From positions 62,001 to 126,000 of the forward strand of contig NW_026647267.1 in the NCBI RefSeq assembly GCF_950295315.1: a stretch of 64,000 nucleotides of DNA, in the 5' to 3' direction. The DNA comes from Erinaceus europaeus. Taxonomy: Eukaryota; Chordata; Mammalia; Eulipotyphla; Erinaceidae. How positions within the stretch are numbered: the stretch's first letter is position 1; each line of letters starts with the position of its first letter. Shown here one piece after another: positions 11,863 to 23,799 of the stretch. Both the position numbers and the translations under genes were made by a program. The notes under the pieces are model-generated. The model did not search any database. It saw nothing but the letters and a program-made list of their open reading frames with translations, and was not told the origin of the DNA.

Positions 11863-12136
11863 ATTGAATACTTACCTTATAGTTTTAATTTGGTTAACCA
11901 GTTAGATATTTAGAATTCTTTTATCTGGTTTTTTTTGTGTGTATATAGTTTAAGTGGACATGAAAGCAGTCAGCATGAACTTTTCAGCTATATGAAAAAA
12001 ATTCCTATCTGAGTTTAAAATATATCAACTCAATTTGATAAAATTGTGATTATTCCAATTTTTTAAATTCTTAAATTTCAGATATACTGTTTCTGTGTAT
12101 TTTGTAATGCAAAACCTAAGCTGAAATGTGATGTTT

Positions 12137-12335
12137 CTTTTTAATTTTTAAAATTATCTTTATATATTGGATAGAGACAGCTAGAAATTGAGAGGGAGAG
12201 GGAACGAGAGACATCTGCAGCCCTGTTTCACCACTTGCAAAGCTTTCCCTCTCCAAGTGGGGAGCCAGGGACTTGAACTTGGAACCTAGTTCATTATAAC
12301 ATGTGCACTCAACCAGGTGCATCACTACTAGCCCC
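12137..12335 (-). mobile_element. SINE-B
   Basis: Reverse SINE-B; its ACATCTGCAGCCCTGTTTCA core and right-end GCATCACTACTAGCCCC head are clear. It lies next to another SINE-B in the same orientation. Confidence 0.85.
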
Positions 12336-12354
12336 TTGATACTTATTTCTTTTA

Positions 12355-12565
12355 AAATTTTTTTGGTATTATCTTTATTTATTGCATGGAGACAGTCAGA
12401 AATTGAGAGGGAAGGGGGTGATAAGGAGCTAGACAGAGAGACACCCTCAGCCCTACTTCACGAATGCTTACAAAGCTTTCCCCCTGCAGGTGGGGACCAA
12501 GGGCTCAAACCTGTATCCTTGCACATTGTAACATGCACTCGACCAGAGCCACCACCACTTGGCAC
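12355..12565 (-). mobile_element. SINE-B
   Basis: Reverse SINE-B with the standard TTATTTATTGCATGGAGACA start and a right-end CACCACCACTTGGCAC head. Confidence 0.87.
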
Positions 12566-12832
12566 AGATACTTATTTTTTTAACCTTCTTTTAATTATCT
12601 TACGACCTTTTGTCCAAGAAGATATTGCTCTTAGGAACACTTATCTTCATTTATTGAGCACTAAATAATATACATTGTGCCCAATATTTAGATATAATTC
12701 AGAGCCAGATTATTTAACTTTCCCAATTATACAATCCAAATGGTCAGATTTAAACATTTGATTTTTATTATTACTACTAGGTTTTACTGTATTCTTTGTC
12801 TTCATTGTTCATTAAAAAAATCCATTCCCCAG

Positions 12833-13012
12833 CAATTACAGAAGCTAGACCATCCACCTTCTGCACCCCATAATGACTCTGGGTCCACATTCCCAAGGGA
12901 ATAAAGAATAGGAAAGCTTCCAATGGAGGGCATGGGAAGCAGAGCTCTGGTGGTGGGAAATCTGTGGAATTGTACCTCTCTTATCCTATGTTCTTGTCAA
13001 TCATTATTAAAT
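12833..13012 (+). mobile_element. LINE-1 3' end, 5'-truncated
   Basis: Forward copy: CAGCAATTACAGAAGCTAGA, CTGGTGGTGGGAAATCTGTG and GAATTGTACCTCTCTTATCC align with the 4.4-kb copy. An AT-rich tail follows. Confidence 0.7.
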
Positions 13013-13045
13013 TAATAGTATATATATATACATATATATACACAC

Positions 13046-13094
<49 letters not shown>
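13013..13094. repeat. AT-rich microsatellite (TA)n
   Basis: TA repeat with CA and CG interruptions, grown from the tail of the preceding LINE-1 end. Confidence 0.92.
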
Positions 13095-13096
<2 letters not shown>

Positions 13097-13644
13097 GTTA
13101 AAAAGTCCATTCCTCCTTTTTTTGTTCCCCCACACACACTATTTTATGTACTAGAGCAAATGGCACAATTTGTATCCATTAAGTAGAGCCATGAATATCA
13201 ATCTTGAATATAAAGCCTGGGATTGTAGCTGGGTAAAACCTTCCTCCTGCTCTGGCCTGACATTTCAGACCCTGTGAATGGAGTCTATTAAAGTATTCCA
13301 AGCCGTGGTTTGTGAAAACCAATTGGGCTTTCTTTTACCCTTTCATAACTGATGTTGCTGGTTAGAAGCTGTTGTTGACTTTTCCCATCTTCCGTTACAC
13401 AACATTCAGATTCTGGTATTTAACTTAAGGTATGTGAAGTGAGGTATTGTATTTATTGTCTATACTCTTCATTATTACGTTTATTTGGACTTGTCCTTTA
13501 CTTGTGCCACAGTTAGAAAGTCTCTCTGTTACATATATATATAATTCATTCCAACATTAGGGTCTCCTAATCACTGAATTTTTCATTAATCTTCTAGTTC
13601 CCCTTTCCAACAATGAAAGTTACCCATTCTCTCTTTCTTAATTT

Positions 13645-13841
13645 AAAAAAATATTTTATTTATTGCATAGAGACAGAGAGAAATTGAAACAGAAGGGGAG
13701 AGAGAGAGAGGGAGAGAGATAGCTGCAGCACTTCTTTACCACTTTTGAAGCTTTCCCCCTGCAGGTGGGGACCAGAGGCTTAAATCTTGGTCCCTGCTCA
13801 TAGTAATATGTGATCAACCAGGTGTACCACCACCCAGCCCC
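13645..13841 (-). mobile_element. SINE-B
   Basis: Reverse SINE-B ending in GTACCACCACCCAGCCCC, with a short GA run near 13699. Confidence 0.87.
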
Positions 13842-14186
13842 CAATAATGCATCCTCTTGTGGTAGTCATCTTTATATGTGTTACACAATATTTTGCACTG
13901 TTTATACAACATTGGCTGCTTTAAATGATCGATGGAGTTCAGTCCCTCTTTCTGTGATGGGTTGGGTGGGGTTTAATCTTGCAATTTCTGTATTGCTTTG
14001 TGTTCTTCATTACTATTTGGTGACTGACTAAATGAAATGACAGGCCAGTCAGTTATTGACTGCCAGATATTTTACTTCTCAGACATTGATGGACAGAGGA
14101 ATGAATTTGAAATTTATCTGAATCAGAGCAGTCCCCAGAAGGGGAAGCTAAAGAAACAAAAATGCAATCAAGAAAGAAATATTTTA

Positions 14187-14413
14187 GAGGGCTGGGTTGT
14201 GGCACATTTGGTTGAGGATATATGCTATCATGTTGCAAGGATCTGAGTTCAATTCTCGGGTCCCCATCTGCAGTGGCGAGGCTTCACAAGTGTTTTAGGT
14301 TGGTGTCTCTCTGTCTCCGCCCCTCCCCACCTTCCATCCCCACCTGCACACACATCCTCCTTCCATCTTAGTTTCTGTCTATATCCAATAAGTAAATAAA
14401 TACATATTTTTAA
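14187..14413 (+). mobile_element. SINE-B
   Basis: Forward SINE-B with TSD AAGAAATATTTTAG (14173-14186) and AAAGAAATATTTAG (14414-14427). The C-rich middle is expanded. Confidence 0.87.
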
Positions 14414-14494
14414 AAAGAAATATTTAGTCAATTTTAGTGATTTGTACTTACTGTCAAGGAATGACCAGCTCTTTCTAGGTAAAGACTTTGGGCT

Positions 14495-14784
14495 GGGGAG
14501 TTGGGTGGTAGCACAGCGGGTTAAGCACAGGTGGTGCAAACCTCAAGGACCTGTGCAAGATCCCAGTTCGAGCCCCCGGCTACCCACCTTTGGGGGAATT
14601 GCTTCACAGGTGGTGAAGCAGGTCTGCAGCTGTCTGTCTTTCTTTCCACCTCTCTGTCTTCCCCTCCTCTCTCCATTTCTCTCTGTCCTATTCAACAACG
14701 ACGAATAACAACAACACTGATAACTACAACAACAAAACAACAAGGACAACAAAAGGGAATAAATAAATAAATAAAACATTAAAA
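14495..14784 (+). mobile_element. SINE-A
   Basis: Full-length forward SINE-A, A box TAGCACAGCGGG, B box AGTTCGAGCCC, tail with AATAAATAAATAAA. The TSD AAAGACTTTGGGCT (14481) and AAAGACTCTGGGCT (14785) differ by one base. Confidence 0.93.
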
Positions 14785-15299
14785 AAAGACTCTGGGCTTA
14801 AAGGAAAAGCCTTTCAACTGATAGAGACTTTATTTTTGTCCTCTCCTTTCTTTAAATGGTGACTGGTACTGGATATTCTATTCTAAGAGGAACACTCCAA
14901 GAGGCAGTGTATTACCCCTGTCTCAAAGTATAGAACCTCGAGCTAAAAAGGCTAGACACGTTTGCCTCCAGATTAGATTAACTAGTAGAAGCTAGTATTA
15001 TGTTTTCATGGATGCTACATTTTCAAACATGTACCTCTCTTCTCTCCCAACCTTCTCACATGTGTGAACAAATTTATATACATGGGAAATATATTTTTCT
15101 AGGGACTTTGCGTACTTTATATTTATTTCTCTTACTTTGAAAGATACCCCAAGATGCTTTACAAATGAGGAAAGGAGAATCATAGGGGCCATGTAAATCT
15201 ATTGCTTTTTTAATCTAGTAAGTAATGGGCCCCCCTCCCTTTTTTCTCCCATCTTTATCAAAAAAGAAGGTGATAGAATTTGGTTGTAAAAATGTGTCT

Positions 15300-15418
15300 G
15301 TGGGGTCAGGTGGTGATATTTCAGGTCTAATTCTCATGCTACCATGTGCAAGGACCTGGGTCCAAGCCCCTAGCCCCCACCTATAGGGGAGAGGCTTCAT
15401 GAAGGGTGAAGCAGTGGT

Positions 15419-15464
<46 letters not shown>

Positions 15465-15500
15465 TCCCTCTGAATTTCTATCTTTAACTAATAAATGAAG
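15300..15500 (+). mobile_element. SINE-B with (TC)n
   Basis: Forward SINE-B, with the pyrimidine part expanded to (TC)n at 15424-15460. The tail ends ACTAATAAATGAAG. Confidence 0.82.
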
Positions 15501-15551
15501 TGAATGTGTAGACTATTTAGAATTCTAGCTTTAAAATATGTATATATAATT

Positions 15552-15851
15552 GGGAGTTGGGTGGTAGTGCAGCGGGATAAGCACAGGTGGTGCAAAGCAC
15601 AAGGACTGGCATAAGGATCCCAGTTCGAGCCCCCGGCTCCCCACCTGCAGGGGAGTCTATTCACAAACGGTGAAGCAGGTCTGCAGGTGTCTATCTTTCC
15701 CCCTCTGTCTTCCCCTCCTCTCTCCAGTGCTCTCTGTCCTATTCAACAACAGTGACATCAATAACAATAATAACTACAACAAGAAAACAACAAGGGCACC
15801 AAAAGGGAATAAATAAAGAAATAATTTTTAAAAAGATTTTAAAAAGTTAAA
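15552..15851 (+). mobile_element. SINE-A
   Basis: Forward SINE-A, A box TAGTGCAGCGGG, B box AGTTCGAGCCC. The TSD of the AAAATATGTATATAATT type ends at 15551 and recurs at 15852-15868. Confidence 0.92.
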
Positions 15852-16114
15852 AAAATATGTATATAATTAACAAATGTAGGCATTGTAGTAACACTGATAT
15901 CTAACCTACAAGCACAGCTCCGAGGTTGTACACTTAAATGTATGATTGGCTAGAGAATTGTCGTTATAATAACATTTACATATAAAGATCTTAGGAGGAA
16001 TCACCGCAAGAAGTTATTCTTCCTATTGGTGCCACTGTAATATCTGATGTTATCGTAGCTCTCCTTAGATTTCCTTCTATCTCTTTATCTAAATGAAAAC
16101 TTTGGGCCTGGCAG

Positions 16115-16241
16115 CAAAACCACTGGAAGAAAAGCAGAAAGAATCAGAGCATTGCTCAGCTCCAGTATTAGATGGTGCCAGGGACTGAACCTGGAACCTT
16201 GGGGGCCTCAGGCATTCAAGAAGAGCCTACCTCCCTGATCC
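16115..16241 (-). mobile_element. SINE-D, degenerate
   Basis: Reverse SINE-D: AGCATTGCTCAGCTCCAGT, GGACTGAACCTGGAACCTTG and TCCCTGATCCAG. A GTAGTTTATTT target follows at once. Confidence 0.65.
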
Positions 16242-16354
16242 AGTAGTTTATTTAATTTTAATTTTTAGTGACTCCTTTAAAATATATTTTTTCTTAATGA
16301 ATAGAGGTATTCCACACCACCCCCACCACCAAGTTCTGCTCAGTAGTTTATTTT

Positions 16355-16577
16355 TTTAATTATTTTTGTTTATACTTACTTATTGGATATAGACAGAGAG
16401 AAATTAAGAGGGGAAGGGTGGCAGAGAGGGAGAAAGACAAAGAAGATACCTGCATCACTGCTTTACCACTCACAAAGCTTTCCCCCTGCAGTTGGGGACC
16501 ACGGAGAGATTGAATCTAGGTCCTTGCACGTTGTAACGTGCGCTTAACCAGTTGTGCCACCACTGGGCCAGGCCCCT
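16355..16577 (-). mobile_element. SINE-B
   Basis: Reverse SINE-B flanked by CAGTAGTTTATTTTT at 16341 and 16578. The right copy of this target was then used by the next SINE. Confidence 0.88.
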
Positions 16578-16593
16578 CAGTAGTTTATTTTTA

Positions 16594-16946
16594 TTTATTT
16601 TTCATCTTTTTGCCTCTAGGGTTATTGCTGGGGCTCTGTGCCTACACTACAAATCAGCTGCTCCTGGAGGCTATTTTCCCCCCTTTTTTGTTGCCTTTGT
16701 TCTTTTATCATTGTTGTTGTTATTATTGCTGCTATTGATATCGTTGTTTTTGGATAGGACAGAGAGAAATGGAGAGAGCAGGGGAAGACAGAGAAGGAGA
16801 GAAAAAGACACCTGCAGACCTGCTTCACTGCCTGTAAAGCGAACCCCCCTGCAGGTAGGGAGCTGAGGACTCAAACCGGAATCCTTATGCCAGTCTCGCA
16901 CTTCACGCCATGTGCACTTAACCCGCTGGGCTACCACCTGACCCCT
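16594..16946 (-). mobile_element. SINE-A-long
   Basis: Reverse SINE-A-long with the module (TTGCCTCTAGGGTTATTGCT) at the left end. It has a perfect 15-bp TSD, AGTAGTTTATTTTTA, at 16579-16593 and 16947-16961. Confidence 0.93.
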
Positions 16947-16961
16947 AGTAGTTTATTTTTA

Positions 16962-18594
16962 AGAGCAAGTATTAGCAAAGTTTGTCCCAAATATCCAATT
17001 GTAAGACTTTATAAAGATCTCAAGATGTTGTGAAAACATATGAGGGATTTTATATAGCTTGGGTGGCACAAGAAACAAACAGAATCCAAAAACACTTCCC
17101 AAGAGTAGGGTCCACTGATGCTAAGATATAGGAGTTAGGCAAAGTCAAACTGAAGAGAATAGAAAGAACTTGACACATTGGAGAGAAAGCTAAGGAGGAT
17201 GTTGTCTTTGCTCACAGTCCGGAGGACGGCAGTTACGTCCGTTTTGTGCATCCATTGTAATATCCAGTCTCCTGCGTTTAGTACCTGCTGGCACACAGTA
17301 AGCCCGCAGCAAAACGCACTGAATGGACAGAAAATGAAAGGCCATTTTGTTGGGAACTTCATGCTATAATTGCGAGTACTGGGACTGCCAGAACCAAGGC
17401 TAGTCTCCTCCTCTATGAAGCCTGCCTAGTCATATTAAGCAGCACAGACTCTTGCTAAACCAGGTTACTCTGGGCCACTTGCTGAGCAATTTCCCCAAAC
17501 TTTTGTAGCTTCTGTCAATGTATACTAATAGAGTTGGACCTGGAGACAGTCAGTACGAACAAGGCAGGAAGGCAGTATGTGGAGGGTTCCAGTGGGATCT
17601 GTCCCTGAGGAGGAAGAAGAGAATTTGCATTATTACAACATTGGAAATGAGTCTGAGTGAATGTAGCTTGTCTTGTCTTTTCTCCCCTCTCCCTCTCTGT
17701 CATTTTCTTTTCTTTCTTGTAGCAACTTTTCTAAAAAACAAAAATAAAACAAGTAGCCCATGGGAGGGTGTCCTATACAAGGAGGTGTAATCTCAGACTC
17801 TTTGGGTGATCACCTGGTAGTGACCAAGTCAGTAGCACATGATCAGCAGGCATCAAGGTTTGATTCAGAAGTTAAATACTCCAGTACTTCCTGTGTCTGG
17901 AGTTTTGAGTACACTAAAGAATTTATAAAGCAGAAGGTGAAGAGAGGTGACTTATATATTTCCTAAGTCTGTGAAAGTAAGTTGGAGTATTATCAGAGGA
18001 GTATTTTACAAGATATTTGCCATAAAATGAAGGTTAATTTGGGAAAAAAGGAAAGAGAAAGGACACATTTAGTTTGGAAGTTTAGTAAACAAACAAACAA
18101 AAAACGACAATATAAGGTAAAAAACATACACACAAACACACACTCTCTGGGTTATTCTGGAACATCAGTTGATAAACAAGGTGGTAGAAACACACACATA
18201 TAAAGTCATTATTTTAATAATGATACTTGTTTATGTTTTGAGTTAAGCTTAAGTTTTAGTCCACTTTAGTTGGATAGTAGCAGACTTTTGAGGATTTAAT
18301 GTGAATCGTGAGGACTTTCTAAATAAACAGAATAGTATAGGGACCTGAATATGCCCCACCCAGTAGAGCACACACTTCTCTCTGTACCTGTACGGAAACT
18401 TTATGATGGTGGAGCAGTGCTGCTTTCTCTTCCATTCTGTCTGTTTCATTCTATCTCTCTGTTTCTCATTCTCTATCTCAAGAAGGTTGGAAAAAAAAGG
18501 CTACTGAGAGAGGAGGAGTCAAGCAGACACAGAAGTGACTAAATACGTACCATGCAGGTGAATAAAGTGCTTGCCAAGGGTTGTCATTAAAAAA
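16962..18594. other. Mostly unique stretch
   Basis: No SINE or LINE-1 piece is recognised. A possible old MIR/L2 end lies at 17235-17345 (TAGTACCTGCTGGCACACAG). Nothing coding is supported. Confidence 0.45.
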
Positions 18595-18603
18595 CAAAAA
18601 TCG

Positions 18604-18956
18604 GGGGGTCGGGCGGTGGCGCAGTGGGTTAAGCGCACGTGGTGCAAAGCGAAGGGACCAGCGTAAGGATCCTGGTTCGAGGCCCCGGCTCCCCACCTGC
18701 AGGGGAGTCGCTTCACGAGCGGTGAAGCAGGTCTGCAGGTGTCTATCTTTCTCTCCCCCTCTCTCTCTGTCTTCCCCTCCTCTCTCCATTTCTCTCTGTC
18801 CTATCCAACAACAAAGCAACTCAACAATGGCAATAATAACCACAACGAGGCTGCAACAACTAGGGCAACAAAAAGGGGGGAAAATGGCCTCCAGGAGCGG
18901 TGGATTCATGGTGCAGGCATCGAGCCCAGCAATAACCCTGGAGGAAAAAAAAATAC
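18604..18956 (+). mobile_element. SINE-A-long
   Basis: Forward SINE-A-long, A box TGGCGCAGTGGG, B box GGTTCGAGGCCC. The module lies at 18887-18944 between CCTCCAGG and CCTGGAGG. TSD CAAAAATCG at 18595 and 18957. It contains most of a 203-codon open frame that is not a gene. Confidence 0.93.
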
Positions 18957-19074
18957 CAAAAATCGATAATACCTCCCCCTTACTACCCTCTAGTAAGAAG
19001 AGTTCAAAGGAAGTATGGTGTGTGTGTGTGGGTGGGTGGGTGCTGGTAGGTACAAAACAGTTACTTTATTTTCA

Positions 19075-19361
19075 GGGAATCAGGCGACAGCACAGCAGGT
19101 TAAGCACATATGGCGCCAAGCGCAAGGACCAGTGTCGTAAGGATCCTGGTTCGAGCTCCTGGCTCCCCACCTGCAGGGGAATTGCTTCATAGGCAGTGAA
19201 GCAGGTCTGCAGGTGTCCATCTTTCTCTCACCTTCTGTCTTCCCCTCCTCTCTCCATTTCTTTCTGTCCTAGCCAACAACAATGACATCAACAACAACAA
19301 TAATAACTACTACAACAATAAAACAAGGACAACAAAAGGGAATAAATAAATATTTTTTAAA
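19075..19361 (+). mobile_element. SINE-A
   Basis: Forward SINE-A without the module. It has a perfect 16-bp TSD, AGTTACTTTATTTTCA, at 19059-19074 and 19362-19377. Confidence 0.94.
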
Positions 19362-19898
19362 AGTTACTTTATTTTCAATACATTTTTCTTAAGTACTAAA
19401 ACTACTAAATTAGATATTGCCAATGTAAACTTGATTCAGTTATAGGTACATAGGGTTTTATAACCACTATTAATTTATTTTCCATAAGTCATTACAATAA
19501 TGATTAATTTCTTTGAATTAGAAGCATGTTTCTTATCCTTTAAATGATTTTTATCTTTTGCTCATATAATTTTGTAAATTCTATTGCTGTTTGGTAGAGG
19601 ACATAATAATGAATGAAGTAATTATAAAATCTTATTCTAAGTTCGTATCTTCTGTTGATACTTTCACCTTTGAAAACCATTTAATTGGGCATCATAGTAA
19701 TCAAATATAATTATATATTCAGTGCCCTGAGAATATTGATGCATTTCATCTTTTTCAGTATATTTATAAAGTACTTTATATATATATATATATATATGCA
19801 TTTTTAATTTTATCTTTTTATGTCCTGAGACTAGCTGGTCAGGGTGAAGCATACAGCTGTACTGTATTTGACCAATGATCCAGTTAAGGATCAGTGAG

Positions 19899-19948
19899 AC
19901 AATAAAACAAAACAATAAAAAAAACAAGGGCAACAAAAGGGAAAATAT
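19899..19948 (+). mobile_element. SINE-A 3'-end fragment
   Basis: Only the A-rich end is present (AACAAGGGCAACAAAAGGGA), with no tRNA-like head. Confidence 0.5.
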
Positions 19949-20092
19949 TGGAGAGTGTGATAATCAAGTGTAGCCCATATTAAATCCTAGAGAGGCAACT
20001 ACCTATGTTTACTTTTCACCTTATGGTGTTGACAGTTGCACCTGATGGACTTGCAAAGTTGAGTAAAGAATTTTTTTTCCAGCTATTTTTCT

Positions 20093-20378
20093 TAAATTTT
20101 TAATATTTATTTATTTTCCCTTTTGTTGCCCTTGTTTTTTATTGTTGTTGTAGTTATTATTGTTATTGATGTCGCCATTTTTAGACAGGACAGAGAGAAA
20201 TGGAGAGAGGAAGGGAAGACAGAGGGGGAGAGAAAGATAGACACCTGAAGACCTGCTTCACCACCTGTGAAGTGACTCCCCTGCAGATGGGGAGCTGTGG
20301 GCTTGAACCAGGATCCTTAGGCCAGTCCTTGTGCTTCACACCACATGCGCTTAACCCACTGCGCTACCACGCAACTCC
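20093..20378 (-). mobile_element. SINE-A
   Basis: Reverse SINE-A with full middle and head (CTGCGCTACCACGCAACTCC). A diverged TSD, TTCCAGCTATTTTTCTTA before and TTCAGTTATTTTTCTTG after, flanks it. Confidence 0.92.
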
Positions 20379-20608
20379 CTTCAGTTATTTTTCTTGTAGT
20401 GATGTTAAAATGTGAAAATAAACGTTATTGTTTTAATTGTCTTAAGTGTGCATAGATGACATTTAATATACCACCCACCTTCACAATTATCTGTATTTGG
20501 AGAACTCAAAAGTTTGATTTCATGGAAATGACAGTGAGGGCCAGTCTTCCTAAAATAATATCAAGAACAGAATACAACTGGGAAGATTCCCATCAGAATG
20601 AAACAGAT

Positions 20609-20736
20609 TTAGCAGGGGTAGATAACATAATGGTTATGCAGAGACTGTCGAGCCAGAGGCTCCAAAGTCTCAGGTTCAATCCCCTGCACCACCATATATC
20701 AGAGCTGAGCAGTGCTCTGTTAAAAAAAATTAAAAA
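20609..20736 (+). mobile_element. SINE-D
   Basis: Forward SINE-D, A-box-like TAACATAATGGTTATGCA, B-box-like GGTTCAATCCCC. Perfect 14-bp TSD AGAATGAAACAGAT at 20595-20608 and 20737-20750. Confidence 0.92.
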
Positions 20737-20750
20737 AGAATGAAACAGAT

Positions 20751-21994
20751 AAAATCATCTGAAAATTAGTTAACGTTGTCTTGATGAGTGCTCCCATAGT
20801 CATTTTATTGAGTCAGTAAAATGATAATTATTCCCTTGACTGATTCACTATTTCCAGAAGGATTAAAGTACTAATCCTAAATCTCATTATGGACTCTAAA
20901 TGTTGCCCCTAATGACAGTTAATAATTCAGACTTAGGTGTTAATGGCATCATATAGTATGACTCCCAGATGTATCTTTTATTCCTAGAGGTGAAAATGTT
21001 CAATGTAAAAGAATGAGTTCATGTCTAGTGATAGAATTTGTGTCATCATGTCTCCTGAGTAAGTATATACTTTTAGGGAATAAGGATGACTCTGGAGGCC
21101 CTCAAATAACTATGGGCCTTCAAGAGTATCTCTGAATCTTTACCTTCCAGTGTGTTAGCAACAGAAGTGATGTCTTTCATTAGCCTGTTGGTGTGAGGGC
21201 TTTTTCCTTTGGGGATAAATTTGTTCTTCTTGAACTGTTCTTAAATAATCTTAAGGTCAAAGTAGTGTGAATTAATCCCGTGTTCATTCTGCCTCATTGT
21301 CTAACCAGGAGTTTCTTCTTCTAAATATTTAGACTAGAAATAGGCAATCATTTAATATTTAAACTATCAACTGTATCAATATCAACTGTAGATAGGCTTG
21401 AGCATTTATTAGCTGAATAAGCATATCACAGGATAGTCTTTTTTATTTGAAAGCAAAATAGTGTGAGAGTCAGATGTTTGAATTTCTTCCAGTCTAGATT
21501 ACTCAAGAGGAAACAAACAGCAAGATTCAGTTTAATTGCTTCTTATTTTTAAGAGGGAAATGTTATGTGGATTTTCCTTCCCTGAGGACTTTGTCCAGGA
21601 TAGTATCATTTTGGTGTTTTATAGTTTGTGAGATTTTTCTAACATTTCAAAACTAAATAACAAGTGAGACTGTCCTAGATGTATCTGGACTGTTTCAAAG
21701 CTTAGCTAAGTAATTGTTCTAGATTAAAGACTTGGTATTATTTGTACTCAAAACCCATTGTTGCCATAGTCATAATAAGTTTTATAAACTAATAGAGGAG
21801 AACTGTACATGTAAATTTTAGCATAGATTATGTACACATAATATGTTTGCACATGTGTATGTATTATATGTGTAAGTGCATATATGAGCATTTCAATAGA
21901 AAAGGAAAGGAATCAAGCACACAGTCATAGCATAGAAAGGGAAAATCAGATTATTTCATTTATCAATGAAATAATCTATCAATCTATCAATCTG
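20751..21994. other. Unique non-coding stretch
   Basis: About 1.2 kb of AT-rich DNA without recognisable repeats or exons. Confidence 0.5.
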
Positions 21995-22185
21995 GGATTG
22001 AGAATTTGTCATGTGCTTTGATTTTTGACAAGGTACTTGATTGCTTTCTGCTTTAGTTTCCTTGCAAATAAACATAATAATAGTACCTACCTTTTACAAA
22101 CTCTTGCTTATAAGTTGGATGAATGTATGCCAGAAATTTATAATAAATTTGGCACATGCAACATATAGCATATATAGTATTATTT
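21995..22185 (+). mobile_element. MIR
   Basis: Old MIR order: ACAAGGTACTTGATTGCTTT, CTTTAGTTTCCTTGC, AATAATAGTACCTACCT, then TTTGGCACATGCAA. Confidence 0.65.
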
Positions 22186-22343
22186 ATTGTTATTATAAAT
22201 TACTATTAAATCTTGGCTATATAGTTGATACAGATAAAGGGATTCCCATGGGAGAAAAAAGTGACTATTCTGAAGCCAAGGTCACTAATTTTATGGGTTA
22301 AAATCATAAAAGTTGCCTTTTCATCATTAATAATTATGGTATA

Positions 22344-22490
22344 TGTGGTCCAGGAGGTGGTGCAGTGGATAAAGCATTAGACTCTCAAGCGAGAGGTCCT
22401 GAGTTCAGTCCCTGGCAGCACATGTGCCAGAGTGATGTCTGCTTCTTTCTCTCTCCTGTCTTTCTCATGAATAAATAAAATCTTGAAAAA
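22344..22490 (+). mobile_element. SINE-C
   Basis: Forward SINE-C: GTCCAGGAGGTGGTGCAGTG head, GAGTTCAGTCCC B box, GCAGCACATGTGCCAGAGTG. TSD AATTATGGTATA at 22332 and 22491. Confidence 0.92.
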
Positions 22491-22957
22491 AATTATGGTA
22501 TAAAGCACATATGTGGCATATAATAGTTTATTATTATACACTGTATTTTATATGTTTTTGACAGTATTTAAAGTCCTCTCTTTCTGAACCAGATTTTATA
22601 TATATGGATTGTACTCTACCTGGAAATCTAGTTGGCTTTGAAAATTGCATGTCTTTAATGTACTTTGTGTTAGACTTCAATTTTGTCTAATCAGTATTTG
22701 AAAGAAATGTCACTTGTATATAGATTTCCTTCCAAGAAAAACTGGGTATTACAGGAAGTGGTCTTGGTGAGTCAGAGGATAATACTTTTTCCTCTGAGTC
22801 ATTTCTGAGCCTTGGTATAAATAAGCTTATTTTTACCAAAAGTCCTGTTTTTTTGGTCAGTTAAAATCACCCCTGGTACAGTGTCTTCATTGACATTCCT
22901 ACCCAATTAACACTGAAAGTGTAATTGTGGCTGTGGACTGTTAGATCGAGTCTCGTG

Positions 22958-22983
22958 TTTTTTTTTTTTTTTTTTTTTTTTTT
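22958..22983. repeat. Poly-T run
   Basis: An uninterrupted run of about 26 T; no retroposon body is recognised beside it. Confidence 0.9.
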
Positions 22984-23371
22984 AAAGTTGCAGTTCAGTT
23001 CTGTAGTTAGCTGGAACATCACAATTTTATTTTATTTTGGATGGGCATCATTTATGTAAGTCTTAGAGGAAATTTATAATCTCCACTTATGTTACCAAAA
23101 TTCCATGGTTTCTGAGTACAACTTTAGCCAAAACATTATTTTGCAAAAGACTGTATAAGAGTTTGCCATACCTGGAAGTGTGTGACAGATATGGGGGGAC
23201 TAAGAATGATTCCTCATTCTCACATTGAAGAGTTTTTTAGTCATGATAACTAATTGCCAAGTGAATAAGGTTGTTAATGTGTGACTAGCCAGGGAGGACT
23301 CTAAAAAGGAATCATGAGTGAGGATTTGAGCAAATTCTTGATAGGAAGTCTAAAGAGGTAGTTGAGGCAGG

Positions 23372-23735
23372 CTGGGGGTATGGATCCACCTGCCAATATC
23401 CACGTCCATCGGAGAAGCAATCACAGAAGCCAGAACTCCCACCTTCTGCACCTCAAAAACAATTTTGATTCATACTCCCAGTGGGAGAGAAGTGATAGGA
23501 AGAGAATAAGAGGGCTCTGAACTCCAACTCCACCAGGACCGGGAGAGAGGAGAGGTAAAAGAGAGGGACATTTGAATGGAGTAATGTTATATGTAGCTTG
23601 GAAAGGAAGATGGGACCTTTAAAAATGGCAATTTTAAATGGGAAACTGGGGAATGTTATGCATGTACCAACTATTGTATTTACTGTTGAATGTAAAACAT
23701 TAATTCTCCAATAAAGAAATAAATTTAAAAAAATG
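23372..23735 (+). mobile_element. LINE-1 3' end, 5'-truncated
   Basis: Begins in the GAAGCAATCACAGAAGCCAG block and ends TTCTCCAATAAAGAAATAAA, the same end as the ORF2-bearing LINE-1 at 11.2 kb. It therefore links the two 3'-UTR motifs to LINE-1. Confidence 0.75.
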
Positions 23736-23799
23736 GCAATTATATACAAACATAGACAGATAGTAGTAGAAATAATAGTTAACCCATATCTATAACCTT

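Noticed and set aside
12645..12760. Possible MIR fragment
   Set aside because: Only loosely matches MIR order; too weak to list as a feature.
14495..14590. tRNA-gene-like A and B boxes (and the same in many SINE heads)
   Set aside because: They are promoter remains of tRNA-derived SINEs, with SINE bodies, tails and TSDs; no clover-leaf with a proper anticodon arm and acceptor stem was found.
18581..19192. 203-codon open frame
   Set aside because: It spans a SINE-A-long, a spacer and the start of a SINE-A; the codons are those of tRNA-like heads and pyrimidine tracts.
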